Source of the DNA: Paenibacillus mendelii
GTDB taxonomy: Bacteria > Bacillota > Bacilli > Paenibacillales > Paenibacillaceae
Assembly (NCBI RefSeq): GCF_024498075.1
Contig: NZ_JANHOF010000001.1
Coordinates: forward strand, 1,519,037 to 1,583,036
Direction: 5' to 3'
Length of the DNA: 64,000 bases
Under the pieces are notes generated by a model, which worked only from the letters and a program-made list of their open reading frames with translations, was not told where the DNA came from and searched no databases. How positions within the stretch are numbered: position 1 is the stretch's first letter; every line of letters starts with the position of its first letter. Of the stretch, positions 8,276 to 17,068 are shown in pieces. The translations under genes were made by a program, and so were the position numbers.

Positions 8276-9219
8276 TTGTCTTCCTCTCCTTCTCTAATCG
8301 TTTGAATGATCTCGGATACAAGTCGATTGGCCGTAACCCCTTCAAGCGGCCTGTTTAATTGATACCCCTTCATTTGCTTAGCTATGCCCTCCGAAACCTT
8401 GAAATGCCATTGCTCCAGCCCGAGACGGCGAATCCGTCTGTTCCGGTACGTATGAAGCAGCATGACGCCAAGCCGCTCGAGATTCGGCAAGGGTCTAACG
8501 CTGACTGCTTCCGCCTGCGACTTTACCAGCTCGAACGCTCCCTCAAACGGGATTGGACCGTCGCAAACTCGGGTGGCCACCGGCTCGGCGTATTTCGCGA
8601 TTTCCCGGTAACCCGGCCGATAATTCCCTCGCTCCATGCTCATACCAAGATCGAGGCATTCCCGCCACAGCTTCTGCTGCGGATAGGATGGCGCAACCAC
8701 AGGCATTCCGCCGTCGCCCGCCAGGGTAACCGCAATGACGTCGTCGCTTATAAGGCGATGCCCCTCACTGACAAAAGCGGCCGCGAGCGTCGATTTCCCC
8801 GCTCCCGAATCGCCAAGAAAGGCATACGCTTTGCCGTCGATTTCGACCGCGCTTCCGTGCAAAGGCAGCGTATTTCGAATCATCAGCAGCGTATCCATGC
8901 AGGGGCCCAACAAGTACACGCGAACTTTCTCCGGATCCGCTCCCGCAAGAGGAGAAACCGTAATTTTGCGTCCATCCTCGATGCAATAAAAGGCCGTCTC
9001 CGGAATAAGAAACAGAAACCGGTTATCGATGCGCGCGAAATTACTGCCGGCGGACTCCAACTGGACCCATAACCGGTCCGGAACGCCCGCTTCAATGACG
9101 ATATCCGCATTTGCACGTTCTTCCACATCAACGGATACGGGCAGCTCAGGCAGCGGAATTTCGCTTGAAATCCGTAAGCCGAAGGCCCTATATTCGGTTT
9201 GCTGCGCCACTGATATCAT
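8272..9219 (-). CDS. Lasso-peptide kinase 2 (HPr kinase-like)
   Basis: About 315 residues, the paralogue of kinase 1 (3054-3989). It has the P-loop GDSGAGKSTLAAAF followed by RLISDDVIAV, preceded by LPLHGSAVEIDGKAYAFL. The predicted function is phosphorylation of the C-terminal Ser of the peptide encoded just upstream at 9321-9458. I chose the ATG at 9219 because GAGGTG lies about 6 bases upstream; the GTG at 9228 is part of that same ribosome binding site. The gene is coupled to B1 by a four-base overlap. Having a second, diverged kinase with the second precursor and cyclase suggests peptide-specific kinases. Confidence 0.85.
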   Translation of the reverse strand: MISVAQQTEYRAFGLRISSEIPLPELPVSVDVEERANADIVIEAGVPDRLWVQLESAGSNFARIDNRFLFLIPETAFYCIEDGRKITVSPLAGADPEKVRVYLLGPCMDTLLMIRNTLPLHGSAVEIDGKAYAFLGDSGAGKSTLAAAFVSEGHRLISDDVIAVTLAGDGGMPVVAPSYPQQKLWRECLDLGMSMERGNYRPGYREIAKYAEPVATRVCDGPIPFEGAFELVKSQAEAVSVRPLPNLERLGVMLLHTYRNRRIRRLGLEQWHFKVSEGIAKQMKGYQLNRPLEGVTANRLVSEIIQTIREGEEDK

Positions 9220-9253
9220 ACCGTTCACCTCTTTCGCCGTTAATGAGGGAAGA

Positions 9254-9290
9254 TGTCCTTATATAATCCTTAGTGGATGGTATAAGGACA
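9254..9290 (-). terminator. Stem-loop between lasso precursor 2 and kinase 2
   Basis: A perfect 10-bp inverted repeat, TGTCCTTATA and TATAAGGACA, with a 17-base loop, 30 bases after the precursor stop. The downstream side on the minus strand is TCTTCCCTC, a weak pyrimidine tract. As with the hairpin after precursor 1, it is placed to let the short precursor transcript accumulate above the enzyme transcripts. Confidence 0.55.
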
Positions 9291-9320
9291 CATAAGGAAT
9301 AAATGAAAAGAAAAGTAAAT

Positions 9321-9458
9321 TTAGCTTGGATTGTAGATGTCCATATCGTCTGTCGTAACGAAGTCGATCGTTGTGTTGCCTTTGCCATACATCGTTTCAC
9401 TTACGTTGAGGGATTCCAGAGTCGGAACCATCCATTCTTTTTTCGCTTCGTTTGTCAT
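9321..9458 (-). CDS. Lasso-peptide precursor 2 (45 aa)
   Basis: A 45-codon ORF with GGGAGGTG 6 bases upstream, 29 bases after its cyclase stop. The leader contains EWMVPTLESL (W-x-x-P-x-L) and ends SETM, again with Thr at -2 and Met at -1. The predicted core begins YGKGNTTID: Tyr1 would close a 9-residue ring onto Asp9. The 13-residue tail is acidic (contains TTDDMD) and ends NPS, so a C-terminal serine is present for phosphorylation. Tyrosine at core position 1 is unusual for lasso peptides, where Gly, Ala, Ser or Cys are common. The alignment of both precursors on T-M and on Asp9 supports the assignment. Confidence 0.9.
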   Translation of the reverse strand: MTNEAKKEWMVPTLESLNVSETMYGKGNTTIDFVTTDDMDIYNPS

Positions 9459-9487
9459 GTTTCTCACCTCCCTTCAGTATTTTCCCT

Positions 9488-11428
9488 TCACTGCATTCGT
9501 TTCAGGAACCGGTATATGATCAGGCTCCGCATCAGCATTCTCATCTCCGGCTGGAAAGCCTGCTCCGGACGCGGTTCCACGCCGAGCCGCAAAACGGCTT
9601 CTTTGATCCGGTCGACATAGAGATAAGCTGCCGCAACGGGATCGTCGTAAAGCTGCCGCAGCTCGCTCTCGAGTAATTTCCATCCGGGAATGATGCGGTG
9701 TACCCAATCGGCTCCCTGTACGCCCCGCACGCGCTGATTCAGCCGTACTTCGTCGGGCAAATAATGCTTCGTCGCCCTCCGGATCAGTGCGCGATCCAAG
9801 CCGTTTCGAACATATTGCTCCACCGGCACCGAGAAGCAGAAGCGAACGACCCTGGGATCGCAGGTCGGATCTCGCTCCCATACGCCGTAGCGCAAGGACA
9901 ATTTAGTTGCCGATGCGCCGTTCTTGTTGCCGACAGGCAAGCTCTTCATCTTTTCCTTCCGAAGCTCCAGCGGATCGGCGATCATGGAGCCGTTCACGCC
10001 GATCCCGCTGTCCCGAAGCTTGGCGAACACGTCGGTCCGCCTGGCAAAATCGGGATGGATCAGCATCGTCGGAATGTCGGTTCCGCCGTCCGTGTTCGAA
10101 CGTTTGGCGAGGATGGGGAAGGCCTCTTTGCAAATAATGGACATGAGGCGCTTTCCGCCAATTCCTTTATTGGCGCTGTACAGACGAAACTCGCGCATGA
10201 ATTGCTGCCATTTCAGCTTCCTTAGCAGCTCCGCGTAATAATATACGGCAGGTCCCCACGAGACCGTGAAATTCCCTCTCGCTCCGGTTAACAGGACGCC
10301 TACTCCCTGCTGTCCGGCCTGCTCGTGCATCCCTTTCAGCCAGAACGAATTCTCGAAAAACTTATAGGGCGTCTCAAGGATGTCCAGCCAATCGTCCACC
10401 TGGGACATCGGACTGATCCCCTCGAAATCCATATACCGCTCCGAGATGTTTCCCGCATGGCGAACCGTGGCTTGAATGAACCGGCTCTCGTCGGCTGTCG
10501 CGCTTGAAGGCGTCCAATCGGCAAAATCGTGTGTTGGGATATAGCTGTAGGTATGCAGCGATTTCCCTTCTTCCCGCAAAGCGCGCGCCGCGAAGCTGGC
10601 GACCGCTCCCGAGTCCAAACCGCCGCTTAACGTTGCTGCCACCTGGCGATGCGTCCGGAGTCTGGACTTCACCGCTTCCCCGAATACGTCCCGGAACGCC
10701 TCCTCGTACTCTCGGTCGGATTTGAGCCGCAGCATCTCCTTCGGCTCGAGGGAGCCGTGAGCGGAGAGCGAGACTCGTCCGTCCGAGACGGTAACCGTAT
10801 GCGCCGGCGGCACTTGATGAATATGCCGGTATGGCGTGGAGCCGACGTCCGTTGATTCGTACATTTCCGGAATGGCCATGAATTCCGCGAGCCAAGGCTC
10901 GTAAAGCTCCTTCGCGACATCCGGCAGCGCAAACAAGGGCGCGATCGTTGTTCCGAAGGCAAAACGCCGGGCATCGCGATGATAATACAGGCAGCGGTTA
11001 CCGAACAAGTCCCGCGCGCCGAAGAGGAGCCGCTCCTGTTCATCCCAGATGACGAAGGCGAAATCGCCGACCAGATGCTTCGGAGCTTCCCGCCCCCATT
11101 TCCGGTAAGCAAGCAAGATAAGCTCGCTGTCGGTCATGCCGGCGCGATCGGTAGGACGAACCTGCAGCAGGTCAAACAATTCCCGGCGATTGTCGATAAT
11201 GGCATCCGCAACGATGGCCAGCCTAAACGCCGGATCGTAATAGGGCAGCCGTTCGTGTACGGACTCGGGCGTAATCCATTTGGAACGGCAGCCGAGAAAG
11301 ATAGGACCGTCCGTCCAGGTTTGGACATCGTCGGCGTCGTACCGCTCCATGGCTTCCATCATGGCGCTGCCGTCCTCGAACCCGGCAGGCTGCCCGTCGA
11401 ACCTGAGCAGGCCGGCAATGGCGCTCAT
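9488..11428 (-). CDS. Lasso-peptide cyclase 2 (asparagine synthetase-like, LasC role)
   Basis: A 646-residue class II asparagine synthetase homologue, the same length as cyclase 1 and strongly similar along its length. It has the N-terminus MSAIAGLLRFDGQ without the glutaminase Cys2, the PP-loop ATLSGGLDSGAV, and a C-terminal RLNQRVRGVQGADW block. It should form the Tyr1-Asp9 macrolactam of precursor 2, which lies 29 bases downstream. The start codon overlaps the sulfotransferase stop by four bases (ATGA), linking translation. The paired cyclase-precursor-kinase order matches that at 6210-3054, pointing to a module duplication followed by divergence. Confidence 0.92.
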   Translation of the reverse strand: MSAIAGLLRFDGQPAGFEDGSAMMEAMERYDADDVQTWTDGPIFLGCRSKWITPESVHERLPYYDPAFRLAIVADAIIDNRRELFDLLQVRPTDRAGMTDSELILLAYRKWGREAPKHLVGDFAFVIWDEQERLLFGARDLFGNRCLYYHRDARRFAFGTTIAPLFALPDVAKELYEPWLAEFMAIPEMYESTDVGSTPYRHIHQVPPAHTVTVSDGRVSLSAHGSLEPKEMLRLKSDREYEEAFRDVFGEAVKSRLRTHRQVAATLSGGLDSGAVASFAARALREEGKSLHTYSYIPTHDFADWTPSSATADESRFIQATVRHAGNISERYMDFEGISPMSQVDDWLDILETPYKFFENSFWLKGMHEQAGQQGVGVLLTGARGNFTVSWGPAVYYYAELLRKLKWQQFMREFRLYSANKGIGGKRLMSIICKEAFPILAKRSNTDGGTDIPTMLIHPDFARRTDVFAKLRDSGIGVNGSMIADPLELRKEKMKSLPVGNKNGASATKLSLRYGVWERDPTCDPRVVRFCFSVPVEQYVRNGLDRALIRRATKHYLPDEVRLNQRVRGVQGADWVHRIIPGWKLLESELRQLYDDPVAAAYLYVDRIKEAVLRLGVEPRPEQAFQPEMRMLMRSLIIYRFLKRMQ

Positions 11429-12687
11429 TTCTTCCCCCCGCCGCTGGTCAAGTAGGTCGACGCCAGTGTCGACAGCCGGCTGCCGAAGGGAATCAGCGAT
11501 TTCAACCGGGAGATTTTTCGGTTCATGGCATCCAGCTGCGATTTTAGATGCCTCTTCTCCATGGCGCCGAGCTCCAGGCGCTTCTCGAGCGCGCGCACAG
11601 TCATCTGCAACTGAAGCGTATTGTCCGGGCGGGTCCCGTCAACCGGAACGAACTGGTGCTCCGTCAACGCCAAGCTTCTTCCTGCGGCGGCTTCGGATTT
11701 CATCGCATAGCCCTCTTCCCATCTGCAGCCCGTCGCATCCGCCAATTGCTTGGCGCGCAGCGCGATCAGCTCTGTATCCGGCTCCATCTCGAAGCGTACG
11801 CCCGTCAGCTTCTCGGCCTCGTCCAGCTGCTCGGCATAGCCGAGATCGTGAAAGATTTGCGCCCCGAGCGCCCGGCCGTACAGTTCGATCTCCCGCTTGT
11901 CCAATACCCCTTTCCAGATGGCGACTGATTCCTGATTGGGTTCCGTATGGTTCGCCACGAACGGATCGCCTACGCCCATGCTGAAGTATAAGTCGGACTT
12001 GGCGGAGTTCATGAAGTTCCCGTACTTTTCCATTCCCTCTTCGTAATCGCAGCCGAGAAACCGGCAAACCTCCGATAATTGCGCCTTGGGATCCGCCACC
12101 AGTCTTTCGTAATGCAGCCGATGCGCGTACAGGTTATCTTTGGCGAAATATTGATAATACCGGAACAACCCAACGGTAAGATCGGCGATTTTCATATCGA
12201 AGCCCGGATTGCGCAGGCCTTCCGTCAAATCGAAGCCTACGCCTCTTTGCTGGTTCACCTTCTTATAAGAGGCGAGCACCGAGAACGGGTTCCGGATGAG
12301 CCAGATCCGCCTGGAATGCGGAAACAGCGCGTCCAAAAATTCCAGCAGATAGTAATAACGGGGCGACTTGTCGATGACCAGCTCCGCTCTTGCACTGCTT
12401 TGCAGCAAGCCGTTATATACCTGAAGCGCGAATGCCCTGCATGCGTCTTCGAAGGTTTCATGCGGCAGGACGCCGTTGAAAAATTGGGATACGATGCCTG
12501 TTCCGCCGTATGCCCTGCGCTGCGGCGATTGCAGGTCGACCAGACTCATCAGAAACCACATTTCCTGCGTCGCGAACATTTTGCTGTGATTTTGGAGCAT
12601 CACCGTAGCCAACGAACTTCCGCTTCTGGGCGTGCAAAGCAAGAAAACAAGATTGTTGCCTTTCGAATCGATCAAATCACTCTTCAC
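11425..12687 (-). CDS. PAPS-dependent sulfotransferase family protein
   Basis: About 420 residues. The N-terminal LLCTPRSGSSLATVML fits the 5'-phosphosulfate-binding loop of sulfotransferases (T-x-R-S-G-S/T-S), and WLIRNPFSVLASYKK fits the 3'-phosphate-binding motif (R-x-P around residues 130-140). The C-terminal 70 residues form a predicted coiled coil (VRALEKRLELGAMEKRHLKSQ... pattern). The GTG start at 12687 overlaps the upstream hydrolase stop, and its own stop overlaps the cyclase 2 start, so it physically joins the EPS and lasso parts. The substrate could be the lasso peptide, the EPS, or a lipid. No intact PAPS-making genes are in the window; only a broken cysC is present. Confidence 0.8.
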   Translation of the reverse strand: MKSDLIDSKGNNLVFLLCTPRSGSSLATVMLQNHSKMFATQEMWFLMSLVDLQSPQRRAYGGTGIVSQFFNGVLPHETFEDACRAFALQVYNGLLQSSARAELVIDKSPRYYYLLEFLDALFPHSRRIWLIRNPFSVLASYKKVNQQRGVGFDLTEGLRNPGFDMKIADLTVGLFRYYQYFAKDNLYAHRLHYERLVADPKAQLSEVCRFLGCDYEEGMEKYGNFMNSAKSDLYFSMGVGDPFVANHTEPNQESVAIWKGVLDKREIELYGRALGAQIFHDLGYAEQLDEAEKLTGVRFEMEPDTELIALRAKQLADATGCRWEEGYAMKSEAAAGRSLALTEHQFVPVDGTRPDNTLQLQMTVRALEKRLELGAMEKRHLKSQLDAMNRKISRLKSLIPFGSRLSTLASTYLTSGGGKK

Positions 12688-15632
12688 CCTTTGCTGAAAT
12701 CATAGTAATATTTCGGCCGTTCCCCGAGAATCAGCTTGTAGACATCATAGTTCGTATCCATGATGCCCTTCAGATAATCCTTATAGGGCCGGTCCGTGAC
12801 GTTTACGAGCCCGGAGTTGTAATGTTCTCCCCATTCGCCCTGCCAGTATCTGCCGAGACTGGCTTGATCCACGTAATTAAACACATGCGCGCCGACAATG
12901 TAAGGCAGGGTGACGGCCTTCTCCACATAATTCCGGTAACGCATCCCTCTCTGGAACTGGTTCGACGCCGAATTCGGAAGGAGAGGGTTCAGTCCCTGCT
13001 CACCGGTGCCGTACCCGAATTCGCTGAGCAGGATCGGTTTGCCGCCCGACTTCGTGTAGACATCCTCCAAGAGGTCGGTCTCAATCTTATAGGTATAATA
13101 GTTGATGCTGATGACATCGACGTATCTGCCTTGCGCTTCGGCGAGCGGATCCCGGAATTTCTTGTTATGGAAGGACGTCGTAATCCACCGGTCTCCGAGC
13201 AGCAGATGATTGGGATCGTATTTGCGATAGATCCGTGAAACGGTCCCAAAAAACGTATCCAGGTAATAAGCGAAAAAATCGTCCATGTCGCGCCAAGACG
13301 CCGACGTTTTTATCGGCAGTTCGGCTTCGTTCATGTCTTCGAACGAGTTGAACTTCGTGCCCCAGGCGGCGTTGAAGGCGGCGACAGTATGATATTTATC
13401 CCTCAGCGTCTGGACCAATTTCCCTTTGATGGCGGCCGAGCTCGCCTTCAGCTTCGGTACGTTGGAATAAAATTTATGAAAATCGTATTCGTTGTCGATG
13501 AAGTACCCGACCAGCATCCGGTCGTCTTTATGCGGCGTCAGCGTTTTTTTGAACGCGTCATCGATCTTCGCCTCGGCATTCGGCGCAAAGATATCGAAGA
13601 TCGAAATACCGTCCAGCTTGGCCCAGCTCATGCTGTTCAGCGGAAGCATTTTTACGTAAGGCATTTTGCCCATTCCGCCGTATTTCTCGGGCGAATAGCC
13701 GCCTATGCCGGTAAAGCCCCATTTTTGAAGCCGTGATACCGCTTCCGAATAGACGGAATGCTCGGTGGGGAAAACGCCAGTCTTGCGGTAAATATTGGCC
13801 ATATAGAAGGAGAAGTTGTCCTTCCCGATAAAAGCGCGCTTATAATCGCCCTCGTACGGGGGAATGGATTCGAACTTCTGCTCCCGTCCCGTTACCCTCG
13901 TATACGTCTCATTGGCCGTGACGCCGTTCACCGCCAGGCTGAAATAGAGATTCCCGTTCGGCGTCGTCATGACTTTGCGGCCGTCCAACTGCTGGATCGC
14001 AAAATAACCTTTCGCTTTCAAGCCATTTTTCTCGGCGCTGCCGGCCAGTCCGCCGTAATTGTCGCGATCGGCAGGAGGCTTAAGGCTGTCGTAATAAGCG
14101 TCATCCGCTTGGGTGTCCGCAGCCAATTCCGTGTCACTCGTCACCTTCCCGGCGAATTTCGCATTCTTCATCTGACCGTACTTATCGACCACGACATCAC
14201 TGCTGGCATTAACCGTGAATTTACGGATCGGGCTCGGCATCATGCCGTCCTTGACCGCGTACGTTTCCACGACGTTATAGCCCGTAAGCTGCAGCGGCGC
14301 TCCGTAGGGCAGGAAATCGGGTCCCTTGTTCAAACGGTAATAGATGCGCGCGTCTTGCGTTTTCGTCGACAATTCGGTCTTGACCGCCCCGGCGGTTTGG
14401 GATGAAACGAGCTTTACGGAGGCCGTGTTTTGATTAAGCACGACCTTGGAAACCTGCGGTGACCAGGCTTTGACCGATCCGACCAGCATGATTTTCAAAA
14501 ACCGCGTATTCGCGGGCGTGGACGAAACTTCATACGCGTACGGCTGCCAATTGCTTTGCTGGTAGCCGGCCGGTCCCGCTTGCGCGGAAATCTCCGTATA
14601 CTGTTTGCCGTCAGGCGATACGAAGAACCGTTGGGCTTCGACCGGAACTCCCGTAAAGAAGCTGCTGTAGACCGTGAAGGAACCAATATCGTAATCTGTA
14701 TGGTAAACGATACTGCCCGGCCCCGTGGTGGAGCGCGTTACTCGGCCCCTGTCGTTGTCGAAGAAACCGGGGTTGTTCTTGGCGATATACAGATTGGAAC
14801 GGCTGGCCATTTGTTTGAAATTATCCAGCGTATCGACCATGCCGACAGGCGCATCGGCCGTAGAGGCCGGGGTGTACAGGTAAGTTGAAACCATGCCGGC
14901 CGCCGACTTGCCCGAGTCCGAATGGTTTACGGCGGTCGTCTTCAACAGCAGATTGCCGAGTACCGGAATTGGAGAATTGTAATGCTTGCGGGTCAGCGAA
15001 AACCGCGGATCGCTACCATCGGTCGTATAGTATACCGTTTCTCCCGCTTCTCCCCTGTTCAGCAAGATCATGCGGCCGTAAGGCACCGTTCCCGATGGAA
15101 CGCTGGCATCTACGTTCGAAGGACCGTTGAGCACGACCTTCCCTATCGAAGGCGATGGGTCGGTGATCTTGCCTTGAAAGGTGATTTTCAAATATTTCGT
15201 GTTCACCGGAAAGCCCCTCGACTCATACTCGACGGCGTTCCCGCCGCTTTCATGGATGTCCGGCGTGATCTCCTTGTAGGTCTTTCCGTCGCCGGATATC
15301 GAAATGGTTGGATGTACGTATTTATGACCTGCCGTGTAATAAGCGTAAATCGAAAAGGAACGAAATAAGCTATTCTTTTGGGCCTTGTAGACCATGTATT
15401 CGCCTAAAACGCCGCTTGGCTTCACGCGCGTCGAATCCAGGGGATTGCCCGGAAGCTTCTGCAGCTTGAGCGAATCCGAATGTTTGTAGACTGCGTTCCA
15501 ATTCTGAAGGGAATCGACTTCGATTTCATAGGAAGGCGAGATGCCGTCTCCCAAAACATGTACCGGGATCAGGCACACGAACATCCCGTATACCATCAGA
15601 CACACGAATAGACACACTAATTTCTTTTTCAC
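12684..15632 (-). CDS. Secreted clan GH-A glycoside hydrolase with chitobiase-C-like repeats
   Basis: A protein of about 982 residues starting at GTG 15632 (GGAG seven bases upstream). The first 28 residues form a signal peptide (KKKLVCLFVCLMVYGMFVC...). Two tandem units follow, each a beta-sandwich carbohydrate-binding-like domain plus a CHB_HEX_C/Fn3-associated module (VYYTTDGSDPRFS; RIYYRLNKGPDF). The C-terminal 450 residues form a TIM-barrel of the GH42/GH50 type, with probable acid-base Glu in GYFIDNEYDF and nucleophile Glu in LLSEFGYGTG. It is probably exported and may trim or release the polymer made by this operon. The substrate is unknown. It overlaps the sulfotransferase start by four bases. 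Confidence 0.8.
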   Translation of the reverse strand: MKKKLVCLFVCLMVYGMFVCLIPVHVLGDGISPSYEIEVDSLQNWNAVYKHSDSLKLQKLPGNPLDSTRVKPSGVLGEYMVYKAQKNSLFRSFSIYAYYTAGHKYVHPTISISGDGKTYKEITPDIHESGGNAVEYESRGFPVNTKYLKITFQGKITDPSPSIGKVVLNGPSNVDASVPSGTVPYGRMILLNRGEAGETVYYTTDGSDPRFSLTRKHYNSPIPVLGNLLLKTTAVNHSDSGKSAAGMVSTYLYTPASTADAPVGMVDTLDNFKQMASRSNLYIAKNNPGFFDNDRGRVTRSTTGPGSIVYHTDYDIGSFTVYSSFFTGVPVEAQRFFVSPDGKQYTEISAQAGPAGYQQSNWQPYAYEVSSTPANTRFLKIMLVGSVKAWSPQVSKVVLNQNTASVKLVSSQTAGAVKTELSTKTQDARIYYRLNKGPDFLPYGAPLQLTGYNVVETYAVKDGMMPSPIRKFTVNASSDVVVDKYGQMKNAKFAGKVTSDTELAADTQADDAYYDSLKPPADRDNYGGLAGSAEKNGLKAKGYFAIQQLDGRKVMTTPNGNLYFSLAVNGVTANETYTRVTGREQKFESIPPYEGDYKRAFIGKDNFSFYMANIYRKTGVFPTEHSVYSEAVSRLQKWGFTGIGGYSPEKYGGMGKMPYVKMLPLNSMSWAKLDGISIFDIFAPNAEAKIDDAFKKTLTPHKDDRMLVGYFIDNEYDFHKFYSNVPKLKASSAAIKGKLVQTLRDKYHTVAAFNAAWGTKFNSFEDMNEAELPIKTSASWRDMDDFFAYYLDTFFGTVSRIYRKYDPNHLLLGDRWITTSFHNKKFRDPLAEAQGRYVDVISINYYTYKIETDLLEDVYTKSGGKPILLSEFGYGTGEQGLNPLLPNSASNQFQRGMRYRNYVEKAVTLPYIVGAHVFNYVDQASLGRYWQGEWGEHYNSGLVNVTDRPYKDYLKGIMDTNYDVYKLILGERPKYYYDFSKG

Positions 15633-15655
15633 GATTTTTCTCCTTTTTTGCCCCT

Positions 15656-16996
15656 TTAGTCGCTCAGGGCTGACATTTCCTCCTTGGCCCCTTGGTTCAG
15701 ACGCGGCCGGCCGATGGAATAATAGATGAATGACGTTTCCGCTAAATCGTCTTCCTTGAATACGTTCCGCCCGTCGATCAAAATCGGCTTTCTTAGTATT
15801 GTTTGCAGCATTTTGAGGTCCATATGAACGAATTCGTCCCATTCCGTCAGCAGGCACAGCGCATCCGCGCTCGTTGCGGCCTCCAATGCATCGTCGCACC
15901 ACATTACGCCGTTATTCCCGTACATGCTTTGGAAGTTTCGAATCGCGATCGGATCGTAGGCCTTCACGCGAGCCCCGCTCCGGACCAAATACTGAATGAT
16001 CTCGAGCGCCGGCGATTCCCGGACGTCATCGGTATTCGGCTTGAAGGCCAGCCCCCAGACGGCGATCGTCTTCCCCTGCAGTTCCCCGTCGAATATCGTT
16101 TCCAGCTTCCGGATGACGCTCATCCGCTGATCCTGGTTCACTTCTACGACCGCACGAAGCAGTTTGAATTCATAATCGACGTGACCCGCGATTTGGATCA
16201 GCGCTCTCGTATCTTTCGGGAAGCAGGAGCCGCCATAGCCGATCCCGGCTTTAAGAAACGCTGAGCCGATCCGTTTGTCGTACCCCATGCCTTCCGCGAC
16301 GCGGGTGACGTCGGCGCCGACCTTCTCGCAAATGTTTGCGATTTCGTTGATGAACGATATTTTCGTCGCCAGAAAAGCATTGGAGGCGTATTTTAACATC
16401 TCCGCGCTGCGGATGTCCGTCACGACGATTTGCTCCGTCAGCGGCCGATGCAGCTCTACGATCGTTTCGACGGCGCTTTGGGAATCGGCGCCGATCACGA
16501 TCCGGTCGGGATGAAGCGTATCCTGTACGGCCGAACCCTCCCGCAAAAATTCCGGCAGCGAGATACTGTCGAACCGCTCGACAGTCCGGCTCCGAATCAG
16601 ATTCCTCACGCGTTCGTTCGTTCCGACGGGCACGGTGCTTTTCACGGCAATGATTTTATACCCGTTCATCGCTTGCGCGATCTCGGCGGCCGCCTGGTCG
16701 ATATAAGACAGATTTGCCTCTCCGTTCGGAAGAGAAGGCGTCCCGACCGCAAGAATGACAAGGTCCGATTGCTTAACCGCCTGGTTCAAATCGTTTGTGA
16801 AGCTCAGCCTTCCGGCAGCCATATTCTTGACCGAAAGTTCTTGCAGGCCGGGTTCGTAAATTGGGATGCCCCCGTTTTGCAAGGTTTCGACTTTGGGCAG
16901 GTCCTTGTCGACGCAGACGACGTGATTGCCGAGTTCCGCATAGCAAATCCCCGACACGAGCCCGACATAACCGGTGCCGATGACTGTGATGTTCAT
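15656..16996 (-). CDS. ugd: UDP-glucose 6-dehydrogenase
   Basis: 446 residues. The N-terminal NAD-binding fold is MNITVIGTGYVGLVSG, the catalytic cysteine lies in GIGYGGSCFPKDTRAL, and the C-terminal UDP-binding part includes WGLAFKPNTDDVRESPAL. It oxidises UDP-glucose (made by GalU, same operon) to UDP-glucuronate, giving acidic sugar to the EPS. The start at 16996 has AGGAG eight bases upstream; further upstream in-frame codons are less likely. It sits 24 bases upstream of the glycoside hydrolase gene and about 70 bases after manC. Confidence 0.95.
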   Translation of the reverse strand: MNITVIGTGYVGLVSGICYAELGNHVVCVDKDLPKVETLQNGGIPIYEPGLQELSVKNMAAGRLSFTNDLNQAVKQSDLVILAVGTPSLPNGEANLSYIDQAAAEIAQAMNGYKIIAVKSTVPVGTNERVRNLIRSRTVERFDSISLPEFLREGSAVQDTLHPDRIVIGADSQSAVETIVELHRPLTEQIVVTDIRSAEMLKYASNAFLATKISFINEIANICEKVGADVTRVAEGMGYDKRIGSAFLKAGIGYGGSCFPKDTRALIQIAGHVDYEFKLLRAVVEVNQDQRMSVIRKLETIFDGELQGKTIAVWGLAFKPNTDDVRESPALEIIQYLVRSGARVKAYDPIAIRNFQSMYGNNGVMWCDDALEAATSADALCLLTEWDEFVHMDLKMLQTILRKPILIDGRNVFKEDDLAETSFIYYSIGRPRLNQGAKEEMSALSD

Positions 16997-17068
16997 ATTT
17001 TCAGCTCCTAAAGCGTTTTTCGTAGAAAAACGCAGCATCGTAAGCATAAGCTTGGCGTTTTCATTACT

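Noticed and set aside
8359..9072. Plus-strand frame of 237 codons opposite kinase 2
   Set aside because: Antisense shadow of the HPr-kinase-like gene, whose P-loop and Asp motifs are clear. No ribosome binding site or recognisable domain.
4270..11428. Two cyclase genes as true asparagine synthetases
   Set aside because: Both lack the catalytic Cys2 of the glutaminase domain and are each followed by a lasso precursor and kinase, with B1/B2 nearby.
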